Shown here piece by piece: positions 25,213 to 35,026 of a DNA stretch of 53,907 nt; position 1 is the stretch's first letter, and each line of letters begins with the position of its first letter. Below the pieces are notes generated by a model. It was not told the DNA's origin and searched no databases. It saw only the letters and a program-made list of their open reading frames with translations. The stretch covers positions 1-53,907 of the forward strand of contig PBNW01000044.1 of the NCBI GenBank assembly GCA_002723255.1, given 5' to 3'. Both the position numbers and the translations under genes were made by a program. The DNA is from Pelagibacterium sp. Lineage in GTDB: Bacteria > Pseudomonadota > Alphaproteobacteria > Rhizobiales > Devosiaceae.

Positions 25213-28200
25213 GTGAGTGAGACGACACGTCCCAGGCGAACCATTTTCGGCCCCAGGCGATGGTTGGCGCTCAAGGTTCTTGCCCTTTTTTGCATCGGAC
25301 TGGTTGTCCTTTTTGCCCTGCTGTATGTGCGTCTGCTGTTTGGCCCGATATCGCTCGCTTTCCTCTCGGACCGGGCCAAGAGCGAAGTGGCGGGAATCAT
25401 CGATGACAGTTTCGACGTCGACTGGCGCGATTTCGGGTTGTCGCTCACCGGACCGGTCAGCGTGGGCTTTCATCTCTCGACGGTCACCCTGACCGAGAGG
25501 GCTTCCGACGCAGTCATCGAGGCCGATGCGCTGGAAATAGGGCTCTCGCCCCTGGGGCTGCTGGTCGGGCGGCCAGAGGCGCGTGTCATCCTGATCGAGC
25601 CCCGTTTCCAGATGGTGCAGGACCTGCTTGGCCCGAGGCTCTCACGGTTCGAATTTCTCGAGGCCGAAGGCACCGGCGAGACCGTGGTTCGTGTCATCGA
25701 GGGCAGCGAGCGGGCGCCTGACGTGCAGATTGGCGATTATGGCATTTCTGTTGGGGAGCGCGGGGCCGGGGACATCGGGTTGCGCTCGGACAATGATTGG
25801 CTGGTGGCCAATGTCGAGGCTCTCGATGAAGCGTTTGGCCAGCTTGCCGAGCAGGCGATGGCGGGGCAGGTGCGGCGCTTTGAAATTCGCGACGGATCGA
25901 TCGGCATGCTCGATACGGTCTACGGGCTTTACCGATCCTTCGAGGGTGTCGATCTCGACGTACGCTCGGGCCGCATAGACGGGCGCGTGGCCGCCGATTT
26001 TGCGGCCAGGATCGCCGGGCAGACCCTGGAAGGCGAAATCGTGCGCGAGAGCGACGCGCAGGGCAATGCGATCGAAGCGGACATCAGGAACCTCGATTTT
26101 TCAACGATCATTCCCTTTCTTGACGATGCCAACAGTCTGGCCGCCCTGCGGGGAACCGGGAATCTGGGTCTGTCGGTCGCGCTGGAGGCCGGCTCCCGGG
26201 GCCGTGTCCAGTCCGGGCAGTTCGTCATCGACATCGACGGAACGCAGCTGCGGCTCAACGAGGACCTGTTCGAGGTCTCCGTCGAGCCTTTTGCAGTGGA
26301 CTGGTATCCTGACCAATCGCTGTTCTCCATCGCCGACGTCGAAGTCGGCGTGGGTCAGAGCAGGGGAACGATCGGTGGCGATATCGTCATGGGGTTTGAC
26401 GAGCAGTTCGGGCCAACGCTCGGCATGTCGCTCCGTGGCCGGGATTTGTGGCTGCATCCAGACGATCTCGATGCTCCGTCCGAGCCGTTCGAGGAAGTTC
26501 ATTATGAAGGGTGGTCGGCGCCGCTTTACGGTGCGGTCGGCATCGATCGCATGGTTGTGGCAAAAGATGATGTCAGCGTCGTCATGCAGGGCCGGCTCGA
26601 CATGGTACGCGAAGGCGTGGGACTCGATGTGTCGCTGAGCGGGCGGGGCGCATCGGCCGATGATATCAAGCGGCTGTGGCCCTACCTGTTTGCGCCAGAG
26701 GGCCGGGAGTGGTTCACCGCCTATGTTGCCGATGGCACTGTGGGGAGCGCCGATATGCGGTTCCGGTTTCCGGTTGGCACCATTGCGCTGGACGGGGAGC
26801 CGCGGCCGATGCCCGAGGGTGCGCTGCAGATCGATCTTGTTGGCAATGGCGTTCAGTTGCGGCCGCTCGAGGGTGTGCCGGAGTTTCAGGTGGATGGCGA
26901 AGCGCGCCTGTCCATGCGCGACAATCAACTGACCATGGCGTTCGAGCGGGCCAACCTCACGGAATTCGGCGATGCGGTCTCGATTTCAAATGCGGCCTAT
27001 ATCAACCAGGACGTTTCCGCCAGCGAGCAGGTGTTCGAGATTTCCGGAGACGTGTCGGGACCGGTGCCGGCCATTCTGGACGTTGTGACGAGCGATACGC
27101 TCAACCTTCTCGAGGATTTCGATTTCGGGATCGATCCGGGCGCGTTGGCGCAGGATTTGACCGGCTCGGTCGCGGGGACGGTCATTGCAACGATCGAAAC
27201 CGACGATACCGGGCAATTGATGGGCACCGATTATGCGCTTAACGGTTCGATTTCCGATATGGCCAGCGCCCGGCCGATCCAGGGCGTGAACTTTTCCGAC
27301 GCCGATCTGACCTTTACCGCTTCGCAGGCGGGATTTCGGGTTGTCGGCGCAGCCAGCGTGGGCGAGGCGCGGGTCGATCTGGAAGCGGAACAGAGCGGAG
27401 GCGGCGCACCGCAACTGGCATTTGCATCGACATTGAGCGTTGCCGATGCGGCAGAGTTGGGCATCGATCTTTCCCCCTATATGGGAGGGACGGTGCGGGT
27501 TGTGGCGCGCCCGCGCGATGACGGCGCGATTGAGGTGCAGGCCGATCTCACGGACGCATCGTTGGCGATCAGCGATATCGGGATCAGCAAGGCGCAGGGC
27601 GTGGCGGGCGGACTTGAGGCGATTGTTTCGCTGGGGGGCGAGGACATCGCCGTTTCCGACATCGCCCTCAATTTCGGCACTGTCCGGCTCGAGGGTGAAT
27701 TGGGGCTCGGCGCGGACGGGACCCTCGTTTCAGCGGATTTTTCCACGTTCCAGATCAGTGCCGACGATAATGCGCAGGTGTCCATGACCCCGGTCGAGGG
27801 GGGCTATGCGCTGGCGATCAGCGGCGAACAACTCGACCTCAAACCGGTGCTCAAGCGGTTCTTCAATCTCGAGGGCGACGATGCGGCGGGTGCGAGCGAG
27901 GACCTGCAGGATCAAATGTTCGATGTGAGCGTCAATCTTGACCGTGCGCTGGGCTATTTCGGCACCGTGGCGTTCAATGTCGATCTGGATCTTTCGGTCA
28001 TGGGTGAGCAATTGCGCAGCGTGGACCTGGCCACCCAGTTCGGGAGCGGACGGTCGGCTTCGGCCACGACCAATCCCTTGCCCAGCGGGCGGATCATTTC
28101 CTATGCGACCAACGATCTGGGCGAAACGCTGAGATTTGTCGGTATCTATCCGCGCCTCGTGAATGGGGAGGGCAGTATGGTGATGCGGTACGACGAAAGT

Positions 28201-28686
28201 TCGGAAACCGATACGGGCGAGTTCGTCGTGCGCAATTTTGCCGTTGTGGATGAAGAAAATCTCGACGCTATCGTCGGCTCACACGACGAGTCGCAGGAGG
28301 TTCTGGCTGGCGCATCGGCGATGGAATTCGATTATGGCCGGGTCGAGTTCGTTCGGTTCAGCGATCGTATCGAGTTGGTCGAGGCAGCGATTTACGGTGA
28401 TACGGTGGGTGGCACGATCCGGGGCAACATCATGACCGACACCGGGCAGTACGACCTGGCGGGAACCTATGTGCCGCTGTTCGGGCTCAACAATTTCTTC
28501 CAGCAGATTCCGGTTCTCGGACCGATCTTTGGCGGGCGCGAGGGCGAGGGGCTGCTCGGGGTGACCTTTGCCGTTCGTGGACCGCTCGATCAACCGGACC
28601 TGCTGATCAATCCGGTCTCGATCCTGGCGCCGGGCGTCTTTCGCACCCTGTTCGAATACCGATCGGCCAATCAGCCTCAGAATTGA
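25213..28686 (+). CDS. AsmA-like / DUF3971 giant envelope protein (YhdP-type)
   Basis: A 1157-aa protein with one N-terminal transmembrane helix (about 18-45, KVLALFCIGLVVLFALLYVRLLF) and a long periplasmic part made of repetitive beta-strand segments, with DUF3971 in the middle and an AsmA-like C-terminal region (GVNFSDADLTFTA, GRIISYATNDLGETLRFVG, and a final LINPVSILAPGVFR). Proteins of this class bridge inner and outer membranes and are thought to carry phospholipids. Start is GTG. Divergent from bcp, and followed by a terminator shared with tyrS. Confidence 0.9.
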   Translation: MSETTRPRRTIFGPRRWLALKVLALFCIGLVVLFALLYVRLLFGPISLAFLSDRAKSEVAGIIDDSFDVDWRDFGLSLTGPVSVGFHLSTVTLTERASDAVIEADALEIGLSPLGLLVGRPEARVILIEPRFQMVQDLLGPRLSRFEFLEAEGTGETVVRVIEGSERAPDVQIGDYGISVGERGAGDIGLRSDNDWLVANVEALDEAFGQLAEQAMAGQVRRFEIRDGSIGMLDTVYGLYRSFEGVDLDVRSGRIDGRVAADFAARIAGQTLEGEIVRESDAQGNAIEADIRNLDFSTIIPFLDDANSLAALRGTGNLGLSVALEAGSRGRVQSGQFVIDIDGTQLRLNEDLFEVSVEPFAVDWYPDQSLFSIADVEVGVGQSRGTIGGDIVMGFDEQFGPTLGMSLRGRDLWLHPDDLDAPSEPFEEVHYEGWSAPLYGAVGIDRMVVAKDDVSVVMQGRLDMVREGVGLDVSLSGRGASADDIKRLWPYLFAPEGREWFTAYVADGTVGSADMRFRFPVGTIALDGEPRPMPEGALQIDLVGNGVQLRPLEGVPEFQVDGEARLSMRDNQLTMAFERANLTEFGDAVSISNAAYINQDVSASEQVFEISGDVSGPVPAILDVVTSDTLNLLEDFDFGIDPGALAQDLTGSVAGTVIATIETDDTGQLMGTDYALNGSISDMASARPIQGVNFSDADLTFTASQAGFRVVGAASVGEARVDLEAEQSGGGAPQLAFASTLSVADAAELGIDLSPYMGGTVRVVARPRDDGAIEVQADLTDASLAISDIGISKAQGVAGGLEAIVSLGGEDIAVSDIALNFGTVRLEGELGLGADGTLVSADFSTFQISADDNAQVSMTPVEGGYALAISGEQLDLKPVLKRFFNLEGDDAAGASEDLQDQMFDVSVNLDRALGYFGTVAFNVDLDLSVMGEQLRSVDLATQFGSGRSASATTNPLPSGRIISYATNDLGETLRFVGIYPRLVNGEGSMVMRYDESSETDTGEFVVRNFAVVDEENLDAIVGSHDESQEVLAGASAMEFDYGRVEFVRFSDRIELVEAAIYGDTVGGTIRGNIMTDTGQYDLAGTYVPLFGLNNFFQQIPVLGPIFGGREGEGLLGVTFAVRGPLDQPDLLINPVSILAPGVFRTLFEYRSANQPQN

Positions 28687-28710
28687 AAAAAGCCGGAGCG
28701 TCCCCCGGCT
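28686..28710 (-). terminator. Intrinsic terminator after tyrS
   Basis: AGCCGG and CCGGCT (28691-28696 and 28705-28710) form the stem; on the minus strand six T residues follow. It ends tyrS transcripts and, more weakly, those of the convergent AsmA-like gene, whose stop codon it touches. Confidence 0.85.
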
Positions 28711-28717
28711 CTTTCAT

Positions 28718-29971
28718 TCAAACGGGCTTGAGCAGCACGTGGCGTTTCTTTCCGATCGAGAGCTTGATGACGCCCTCGCTCAAGACCTGCTCTTGCCCGA
28801 GGCTCATCTTGTCGTCGGTCACCGTCTGGTCGTTGACCTTGAGTGCGCCGCCCTGGATGTGGCGACGGGCTTCGCCGTTGGACGACGCCAGGCCGGCGGT
28901 GACCGTCGCGGCGAGGATGCCCAGACCACCGCGCAGGGCCGACCAGCCGATCTGGATGGTCGGCAGCGAGAGATCGAGCTGGCCCGCCTCAAACACCGCG
29001 ACGGCGGTTGTGGCGGCGTCCTGGGCGGCCTGACGGCCGTGAACCAGCGCCGTTACCTCGGTCGCCAGCACCTTCTTGGCCTCGTTGATGTCGGTGGCGA
29101 CACCGGCCATCACCCTGGCGATCTCATCGAGGGGCAGGGTCGTGAAGAGCTTTAGGAAGCGCTCGACGTCGGCGTCCTCTGTGTTGCGCCAGTACTGCCA
29201 GAAATCATAGACCGAAAGCGCATCGGCATTGAGCCAGACGGCGCCGTTGGCGGTCTTGCCCATCTTCTGGCCGGACGCCGTGGTCAGCAGGGGCGAGGTG
29301 AGGGCGTAGAACTGGGTATCGAGCATGCGGTGCCCGAGATCGAGCCCGTTGACGATATTGCCCCATTGATCCGAGCCGCCCATCTGCAGAGTGCAGCCGT
29401 AGCGTTTGTTGAGCTCTACGAAATCGTAGGCCTGCAGGATCATGTAGTTGAATTCGAGAAAGCTCAGCGACTGTTCGCGATCCAGACGCAGCTTGACGGA
29501 ATCGAAGCTGAGCATCCTGTTGACCGAGAAATGACGGCCGACATCACGCAGGAATTCGATGTAGCCAAGCTCAAGCAGCCAATCGGCGTTGTTGGCCATT
29601 ACGGCGTCCTGGGGGCCGTCGCCAAAGTCGAGGAAATTGGCGAACTTCTGCTTTATGCCGTCGATGTTTGCGGAGATGCCCTCGACGGTCAAAAGCTTGC
29701 GGGCCTCGTCCTTGAAGGACGGATCACCGATCATGCCGGTGCCGCCGCCCATCAGCGCGATGGGGCGATGGCCGGTCTTCTGCATCCAGTGCAGCATCAT
29801 GATCTGCATGAGATGGCCGACATGGAGCGATGCCGCGGTCGGATCGTAGCCGATGTAGCCGGTCACGATCTCGGTCGAGAACTTCTTGTCGAGCCCGTCG
29901 GGGTCGGAAATCTGGTGGATGAAGCCGCGCTCGGAGAGCGTATTGAGAAATTCGGATTTGAACTGGGTCAT
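28718..29971 (-). CDS. tyrS: Tyrosyl-tRNA synthetase
   Basis: Charges tRNA-Tyr. Class I signature HVGH at residues 50-53, the tyrosine-binding block (GYDPTA...; [28 protein letters not shown]), KMSKS loop as KMGKT, and a C-terminal S4-like RNA-binding domain ending the 417-aa protein. The C-terminal part has [14 protein letters not shown], typical of S4. The leader contains a perfect hairpin at 29999-30020 that does not resemble a T-box. It lies downstream of the hydrolase gene on the same strand, 164 bp away. Confidence 0.97.
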   Translation of the reverse strand: MTQFKSEFLNTLSERGFIHQISDPDGLDKKFSTEIVTGYIGYDPTAASLHVGHLMQIMMLHWMQKTGHRPIALMGGGTGMIGDPSFKDEARKLLTVEGISANIDGIKQKFANFLDFGDGPQDAVMANNADWLLELGYIEFLRDVGRHFSVNRMLSFDSVKLRLDREQSLSFLEFNYMILQAYDFVELNKRYGCTLQMGGSDQWGNIVNGLDLGHRMLDTQFYALTSPLLTTASGQKMGKTANGAVWLNADALSVYDFWQYWRNTEDADVERFLKLFTTLPLDEIARVMAGVATDINEAKKVLATEVTALVHGRQAAQDAATTAVAVFEAGQLDLSLPTIQIGWSALRGGLGILAATVTAGLASSNGEARRHIQGGALKVNDQTVTDDKMSLGQEQVLSEGVIKLSIGKKRHVLLKPV

Positions 29972-29998
29972 TGGTCTTGATTCCAGAGCGTTGAAGCT

Positions 29999-30020
29999 GC
30001 CCGGCAGCCATTTGCCGGGC
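29999..30020 (-). other. Perfect 8-bp hairpin in the tyrS leader
   Basis: GCCCGGCA and TGCCGGGC enclose a 6-nt loop, 28 bp upstream of the tyrS ATG. No T run follows on either strand, so it is not a normal intrinsic terminator. It could affect tyrS translation or end transcripts of the hydrolase gene by another route. A second inverted repeat, GGAGCG/CGCTCC, spans 30089-30119. Confidence 0.4.
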
Positions 30021-30135
30021 GGGTTTGGCTCGAAATCATCCCGTCAATGGGGCGCCCTTACGCCCAGGATGAGATTCGCAGACTGTCCGGAGCGGCTCCT
30101 CTCTTGTCGGAAGCGCTCCAGAACGATCGCAGGGG

Positions 30136-30798
30136 TCAACGTCCGCCGCCGGCGGCGATCTCGGCCCGGCGACGGTCGAGATATTCGCCGCATGCCTCGA
30201 TCAATTCGTCGGCCTTGTTCTCGTAGAAATGGTTGGCGCCTTCAACGATCTGCTGTTCGATGGTGATGCCCTTCTGGAGCTTGAGCTTGTCGACAAGCTT
30301 CTGAACCGATTCGGGCGGGGCCACGCGGTCCTTGTCGCCATGGATGATCAGGCCGGACGACGGGCAGGGGGCCAGGAACGAGAAGTCGTAGAGATTTTCC
30401 GGCGGAGAAACCGAAATGAAGCCCTCGACCTCGGGACGCCGCATCAAAAGCTGCATGCCGATCCAGGCGCCGAACGAGAATCCGGCGATCCAGCAGCCGC
30501 GGCTCTCGCGGTTGATGGCCTGCAGCCAATCGAGCGCTGCCGCTGCGTCTGACAGCTCGCCAACGCCGTGATCGAAGAGGCCCTGTGAACGCCCGACGCC
30601 GCGCGAATTGAAGCGCAGGACCGCAAAGCCGCGCTGCACGAACATGTAGAAGAGATTATAGACGATCTGGTTGTTCATCGTGCCCCCGAACTGGGGATGA
30701 GGATGAAGGATGATCGCAACGGGTGCGTTGGGCTCCTTGCCCGGCTGATACCGGCCCTCGATACGCCCCTCGGGTCCGTTGAAAATCACTTCAGGCAT
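30136..30798 (-). CDS. Alpha/beta hydrolase
   Basis: A 220-aa cytoplasmic alpha/beta-hydrolase. HPHPQFGGTMNN near the N-terminus forms the oxyanion region, GFSFGAW holds the nucleophile Ser, and IIHGDKDRVAPP and EGANHFY supply the Asp and His. Proteins of this compact family are widespread in alphaproteobacteria and their substrate is unknown. The start has AAGGTAAGAG upstream. It is divergent from the SUF operon and shares the 248-bp regulatory region with the iron-responsive boxes, but no functional link is shown. Confidence 0.9.
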   Translation of the reverse strand: MPEVIFNGPEGRIEGRYQPGKEPNAPVAIILHPHPQFGGTMNNQIVYNLFYMFVQRGFAVLRFNSRGVGRSQGLFDHGVGELSDAAAALDWLQAINRESRGCWIAGFSFGAWIGMQLLMRRPEVEGFISVSPPENLYDFSFLAPCPSSGLIIHGDKDRVAPPESVQKLVDKLKLQKGITIEQQIVEGANHFYENKADELIEACGEYLDRRRAEIAAGGGR

Positions 30799-30887
30799 TG
30801 ACTCTTACCTTTATGCTTAGTTCGGCACTGCATGGGAGGCATGCACCCGCGGACCCGGCTTGACGAATGGTGCAGGTGTCCATAAAA

Positions 30888-30904
30888 CTGACTTGGAATA
30901 CCAG
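30888..30904 (+). promoter_or_regulatory. IscR/RirA-like Iron-Rhodo box upstream of the SUF operon
   Basis: CTGA-N9-CCAG, one mismatch from the alphaproteobacterial motif CTGA-N9-TCAG bound by Rrf2-type IscR. It sits inside a longer inverted repeat AAACTG...CAGTTT (30885-30907). The neighbour downstream is an Fe-S assembly operon, the expected target. Confidence 0.55.
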
Positions 30905-30922
30905 TTTAGAATAATTCCAAAC
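30904..30922 (+). promoter_or_regulatory. Irr ICE-like box upstream of the SUF operon
   Basis: GTTTAGAA-N3-TTCCAAAC has inverted arms matching at 7 of 8 positions and fits the iron-control element (TTTAGAA-N3-TTCTAAA type) bound by the haem-sensing regulator Irr. It shares one base with the IscR-like box, so the two proteins would compete or interact. It lies 125 bp before the first gene of the operon. Confidence 0.55.
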
Positions 30923-31046
30923 GGGTTTTGGCCGGAGTTCCCGGCGCATTCGAGCGCTCCTTTTACTTAAGGAGCGAGTCGAATTTCAAGGATTGTTTGC
31001 TGCAGCGACCTTTTGTTGGGTTTGAGAGCGGCGAGTTGACGGATCG

Positions 31047-32189
31047 ATGAGCGTATATCTCGACCATAACGCTTCGGCGCCCATGCTGCCGCGCGCTCGC
31101 GCCGCGATGCTGGCTGCGCTCGAAATGGTGGGCAACCCGTCGTCGGTGCATGGTCCGGGACGGGCGCTGCGGGCCGTTATCGATGATGGACGGGACAAGG
31201 TTGCCAAGGCGGCCGGGGCCGAGGCCAAGCAGGTGGTTTTCACCGGCTCGGCGACCGAAGCAATCACCCAGGCGATTGTCGGTGGGGTCAAGGCGTTCGC
31301 GATCGATCGGGTCGTTGTCTGCGCAACCGACCATGCGGCGGCCCTGAAAGCGGCTGAAACGTCCGGCGTTTCGGTTCGGGTGGTCGGGGTCGATGAAAAC
31401 GGAATCATCGATCTGGACGCACTGGCCCGTCAGGTCGAAAGCGCCGATGCGGCGGGCGAGAAGCTGCTGGTGGCCGTATCCTGGGTCAACAACGAGACCG
31501 GTGTTGTCCAGCCGCGGGGCAGGATCGAAACGCTGATTGGCCCGACGCCCCATATCCTTGTCATCGATGCCGTGCAGGCTTTTGGCAAACGCGGTCTGGA
31601 TTTTGCGTCGTCCGCTACCGATATGATGGCCATATCGGCCCACAAGATTGGCGGGCCTGCCGGTGTTGGCGCGTTGCTGGTCAAGGGGCATGCGGACACG
31701 GTTCGGCTGATCCCCGGTGGCGGGCAGGAACAGGGCCGGCGGGGCGGCACTGAATCGGCGGCATTGATTGCCGGGTTCGGGGCGGCCTGTGAAGCGTTCA
31801 GCGCGGCCTTTGAAGCGGATCGGTCGGCGGCGCTCGTTGATGCGTTTGAAGATCGGCTGCTTGCTGTTGCGCCCGACGCGGTGATCTTTTCGCGCGGGGC
31901 GGAGCGGGTCGGTACCACGGTCAATTTCGCGGTGCCGGGCATAAAAAATACAGTGGCGATGATGAGCCTGGACCTGGCCGGCATCGCCGTTTCGTCGGGT
32001 TCTGCATGCTCGTCGGGCAAGGTGGGGCGTTCCCATGTGCTCAGCGCGATGGGTGTGTCGCCCGATTTGAGTGAATGCGGCCTTCGGGTCAGTTTCGGCT
32101 GGTCGTCGACCGCCGAGGATATTGACGCCTTCTTTTCGGCGTTTGAAACCGTTCTGAGCCGCCATCGCCGTAACGGCGCTGCAGCTTAG
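31047..32189 (+). CDS. Cysteine desulfurase, NifS/IscS type (first gene of SUF operon)
   Basis: PLP enzyme that removes sulfur from cysteine as a persulfide. It starts [12 protein letters not shown], has the Schiff-base Lys in SAHKIGGP, the RRGGTES phosphate-binding stretch, and the catalytic Cys in [11 protein letters not shown], on the class I (IscS/NifS) loop. At 380 aa it is full length. Alphaproteobacterial SUF operons commonly begin with such an enzyme and also contain a SufS later, as here. The ATG is 125 bp after the paired iron-responsive boxes. Confidence 0.94.
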   Translation: MSVYLDHNASAPMLPRARAAMLAALEMVGNPSSVHGPGRALRAVIDDGRDKVAKAAGAEAKQVVFTGSATEAITQAIVGGVKAFAIDRVVVCATDHAAALKAAETSGVSVRVVGVDENGIIDLDALARQVESADAAGEKLLVAVSWVNNETGVVQPRGRIETLIGPTPHILVIDAVQAFGKRGLDFASSATDMMAISAHKIGGPAGVGALLVKGHADTVRLIPGGGQEQGRRGGTESAALIAGFGAACEAFSAAFEADRSAALVDAFEDRLLAVAPDAVIFSRGAERVGTTVNFAVPGIKNTVAMMSLDLAGIAVSSGSACSSGKVGRSHVLSAMGVSPDLSECGLRVSFGWSSTAEDIDAFFSAFETVLSRHRRNGAAA

Positions 32190-32206
32190 CACCAGGAGAC
32201 TTATTG

Positions 32207-33739
32207 ATGTCCGATTATGACATTCCGACCCTCAAGGAAAACATCGACCGCGATACGGTCGATCAGGTGCTGGCGCTCGACGTCGACAAGTACAAGTACG
32301 GCTTCGAGACGATCATCGAATCCGACAAGTCGCCCAAGGGCCTCAACGAGGATACCGTCCGGTTCATTTCGGCCAAAAAGAACGAGCCCGAATGGATGCT
32401 CGAATGGCGGCTTGAAGCGTTCCGGCGCTGGCTGACGCTCGAAGAGCCGACCTGGGCGCGTGTCTCCTACCCACAGATCGATTTCCAGGATCAGTATTAC
32501 TATTCGGCGCCCAAGAGTACCACGGGACCCAAATCCCTTGCCGATGTGGATCCCGAACTGCTGCGGACATACGAGAAGTTGGGTATCCCATTGTCGGAGC
32601 AGAAAATTCTGGCTGGCGTGCAGGGCGAGGATGGCGCGGCTGCGGGCACGCCGTTTGGCAGCAATGTCGCCGTCGATGCGGTGTTCGACTCGGTTTCGGT
32701 GGTCACCACCTTCCGCGAGGAGCTTGGCAAGCACGGCATCATCTTCTGCTCGATTTCCGAAGCGGTGCGCGAGCATCCCGAACTGGTCAAGAAATACCTT
32801 GGTTCGGTCGTTCCGGTCACCGACAATTTCTATGCAACGCTCAATTCGGCCGTGTTTACAGACGGTTCGTTCGTTTACATCCCCAAGGGCGTCCGCTGCC
32901 CGATGGAGTTGTCGACCTATTTCCGCATCAACGAGAAGAACACGGGCCAGTTCGAGCGCACGCTGATCATTGCCGAAGAAGGCTCGTATGTGAGCTATCT
33001 CGAAGGCTGCACCGCACCGATGCGCGACGAAAATCAGCTGCACGCCGCGGTTGTCGAACTGGTGGCGCTCGACGAAGCCGAGATCAAATATTCGACGGTC
33101 CAGAACTGGTATCCCGGCGACAAGGACGGCAAGGGCGGCATCTACAATTTCGTCACAAAGCGTGGCGACTGCCGGGGCAAGAACTCCAAGATTTCCTGGA
33201 CGCAGGTCGAAACCGGCTCGGCGATCACCTGGAAGTATCCAAGCTGCATCCTGCGCGGCGACGGTTCGCGCGGCGAATTCTATTCGATCGCGATTTCGAA
33301 CGGAAAGCAGCAGGTCGACAGCGGCACCAAGATGATCCATCTGGGCAAGAACACGTCCAGCCGCATCATTTCCAAGGGCATTGCCGCGGGCAATTCCGAC
33401 AACACCTATCGCGGACAGGTGTCCTCGCATCGCCGGGCGACGGGCGCGCGCAATTTCACCCAGTGCGACAGCCTCCTGATCGGCGACCGGTGCGGGGCGC
33501 ATACGGTACCCTACATCGAAAGCCGCAATTCCTCGACGGTGTTCGAGCACGAAGCCACCACGTCCAAGATTTCCGACGACCAGATGTTTTATTGCCTGCA
33601 GCGCGGGTTGAGCGAGGAAGAAGCCGTGGCGCTGATCGTCAACGGGTTCGTTCGCGACGTGCTGCAGCATCTGCCGATGGAGTTCATGGTCGAAACCCAG
33701 AAGCTGATCGGGATTTCGCTGGAAGGCAGCGTGGGCTGA
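32207..33739 (+). CDS. sufB: Fe-S cluster assembly scaffold SufB
   Basis: Core subunit of the SufBC2D scaffold on which Fe-S clusters are built. Family marks are [11 protein letters not shown]-like [53 protein letters not shown], and the [11 protein letters not shown]-like [12 protein letters not shown] block followed by [17 protein letters not shown] with the Cys implicated in cluster assembly. It is 510 aa from the ATG at 32207 (AGGAGA 7 nt upstream); a TTG one codon earlier is unlikely. Its stop overlaps the start of the cupin gene. Confidence 0.97.
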   Translation: MSDYDIPTLKENIDRDTVDQVLALDVDKYKYGFETIIESDKSPKGLNEDTVRFISAKKNEPEWMLEWRLEAFRRWLTLEEPTWARVSYPQIDFQDQYYYSAPKSTTGPKSLADVDPELLRTYEKLGIPLSEQKILAGVQGEDGAAAGTPFGSNVAVDAVFDSVSVVTTFREELGKHGIIFCSISEAVREHPELVKKYLGSVVPVTDNFYATLNSAVFTDGSFVYIPKGVRCPMELSTYFRINEKNTGQFERTLIIAEEGSYVSYLEGCTAPMRDENQLHAAVVELVALDEAEIKYSTVQNWYPGDKDGKGGIYNFVTKRGDCRGKNSKISWTQVETGSAITWKYPSCILRGDGSRGEFYSIAISNGKQQVDSGTKMIHLGKNTSSRIISKGIAAGNSDNTYRGQVSSHRRATGARNFTQCDSLLIGDRCGAHTVPYIESRNSSTVFEHEATTSKISDDQMFYCLQRGLSEEEAVALIVNGFVRDVLQHLPMEFMVETQKLIGISLEGSVG

Positions 33740-34254
33740 TGACCGGGTCTTACAACCCTGTTCTGCGCCTGTCGGAGGCCGAACTCGAGCGGAATGCTGA
33801 CCAGGGCTGGTTTGAATCTCACGATGCGTATGTGGGAGATATCCTCCAACTGACGCGGCTGGGCTGCGCCTATACCGAAGTGGCGCCGGGAAAGACGGCA
33901 TGTCCCTATCACGTGCATCATGCCGAAGACGAAATGCTGGTGATCCTTTCCGGCGAAGGCGATTACCGGTTCGGCGGAGAAATTTACAAGGTGAAGGGTG
34001 GCGACGTGCTCGGCGCGCCCATGGGCGATGCGAGCTACGCGCACCAATTGATCAATACCGGGACGGAAACGCTCAAATATCTGGTGATTTCGTCCAAGGC
34101 GGATGTCGATGTCTGTGAATATCCCGACAGCGGGAAGTTTCAGGTGATGAGCCGCCCTGTGGAAGGCACAAAACGACGGCGCTTCCGCTTTATCGGTCGA
34201 GAAGAAACAAGCGTCGAGTATCTCGACGGCGAAAATATCGGAGACGAAAAATGA
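33739..34254 (+). CDS. Cupin protein encoded inside the SUF operon
   Basis: A 171-aa single-domain cupin. Motif 1 is HVHHAEDE (His58, His60, Glu65) and motif 2 is [15 protein letters not shown] (His102), so a complete 3-His/1-Glu metal site is predicted, with Cys55 right beside it and Cys126 in [10 protein letters not shown]. The Arg/Lys-rich C-terminal tail is unusual for so small a cupin. Its ATG overlaps the sufB stop (TGATG) and its stop overlaps the sufC start (ATGA), so translation is coupled on both sides. Cupins are not standard SUF components; a role in iron binding, sensing, or cluster delivery is inference. The chosen start is the one in the sufB stop; longer frames run into sufB. 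Confidence 0.88.
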   Translation: MTGSYNPVLRLSEAELERNADQGWFESHDAYVGDILQLTRLGCAYTEVAPGKTACPYHVHHAEDEMLVILSGEGDYRFGGEIYKVKGGDVLGAPMGDASYAHQLINTGTETLKYLVISSKADVDVCEYPDSGKFQVMSRPVEGTKRRRFRFIGREETSVEYLDGENIGDEK

Positions 34255-35015
34255 GCACCCCGTTGCTTGAGATCAAGAACCTGCATGTTCGCGTCGAGGA
34301 CAACGAAATCCTCAAAGGTGTGAACCTGACCCTCAATCGCGGTGAAGTTCACGCGATCATGGGCCGGAACGGTTCGGGCAAGTCCACGCTGTCCTATGTG
34401 CTGGCCGGTAAGGAAGACTATGAAGTCACCGAGGGAGAAATCCTGCTCGACGGCGAGAACCTTCTGGAAATGGAAGCCGACGAGCGCGCCGCCGCAGGTG
34501 TGTTTTTGGCCTTCCAGTACCCGATCGAAATTCCGGGCGTGGCGACGATGACCTTTCTCAAGGCGGCCATGAATGCCCAGCGCAAGGCGCGCGGGGAGGG
34601 CGAGCTTTCGACGCCCGATTTCATGCGTGCCGTCAAGGATGCCGCCGGGCTGCTGGAAATCAAGCAGGACATGCTCAAGCGCCCGCTCAATGTGGGGTTC
34701 TCCGGCGGTGAGAAAAAGCGCGCGGAAATCCTGCAGATGGCGCTTCTGGCTCCCAAACTCTGCATTCTCGATGAGACCGATTCCGGTCTGGACATCGATG
34801 CACTCAAGGTTGTGTCCGAGGGTGTCAACAAGCTGCGCGATCCCGAGCGCTCGATGCTGGTCATCACTCACTATCAGCGCCTTTTGAACTACATCGTGCC
34901 TGACGTCGTGCATGTGTTCTCGGCGGGTCGTGTTGTGGAAACCGGCGACAAATCGCTGGCGCTCGAACTCGAAGCCAAGGGCTATGCCGACTTCGACGAA
35001 TCCAACGCCGCCTGA
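34251..35015 (+). CDS. sufC: SUF ATPase SufC
   Basis: ABC-type ATPase that powers the SufBCD scaffold; soluble, not a transporter. Walker [11 protein letters not shown]-loop region [10 protein letters not shown], signature FSGGEKKR, and Walker [13 protein letters not shown] are all intact in 254 aa. The SufC-typical [12 protein letters not shown] is present. Start overlaps the cupin stop by 4 bp, with GGAGA about 8 nt upstream. Confidence 0.97.
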   Translation: MSTPLLEIKNLHVRVEDNEILKGVNLTLNRGEVHAIMGRNGSGKSTLSYVLAGKEDYEVTEGEILLDGENLLEMEADERAAAGVFLAFQYPIEIPGVATMTFLKAAMNAQRKARGEGELSTPDFMRAVKDAAGLLEIKQDMLKRPLNVGFSGGEKKRAEILQMALLAPKLCILDETDSGLDIDALKVVSEGVNKLRDPERSMLVITHYQRLLNYIVPDVVHVFSAGRVVETGDKSLALELEAKGYADFDESNAA

Positions 35016-35026
35016 GAGGTAACGCT

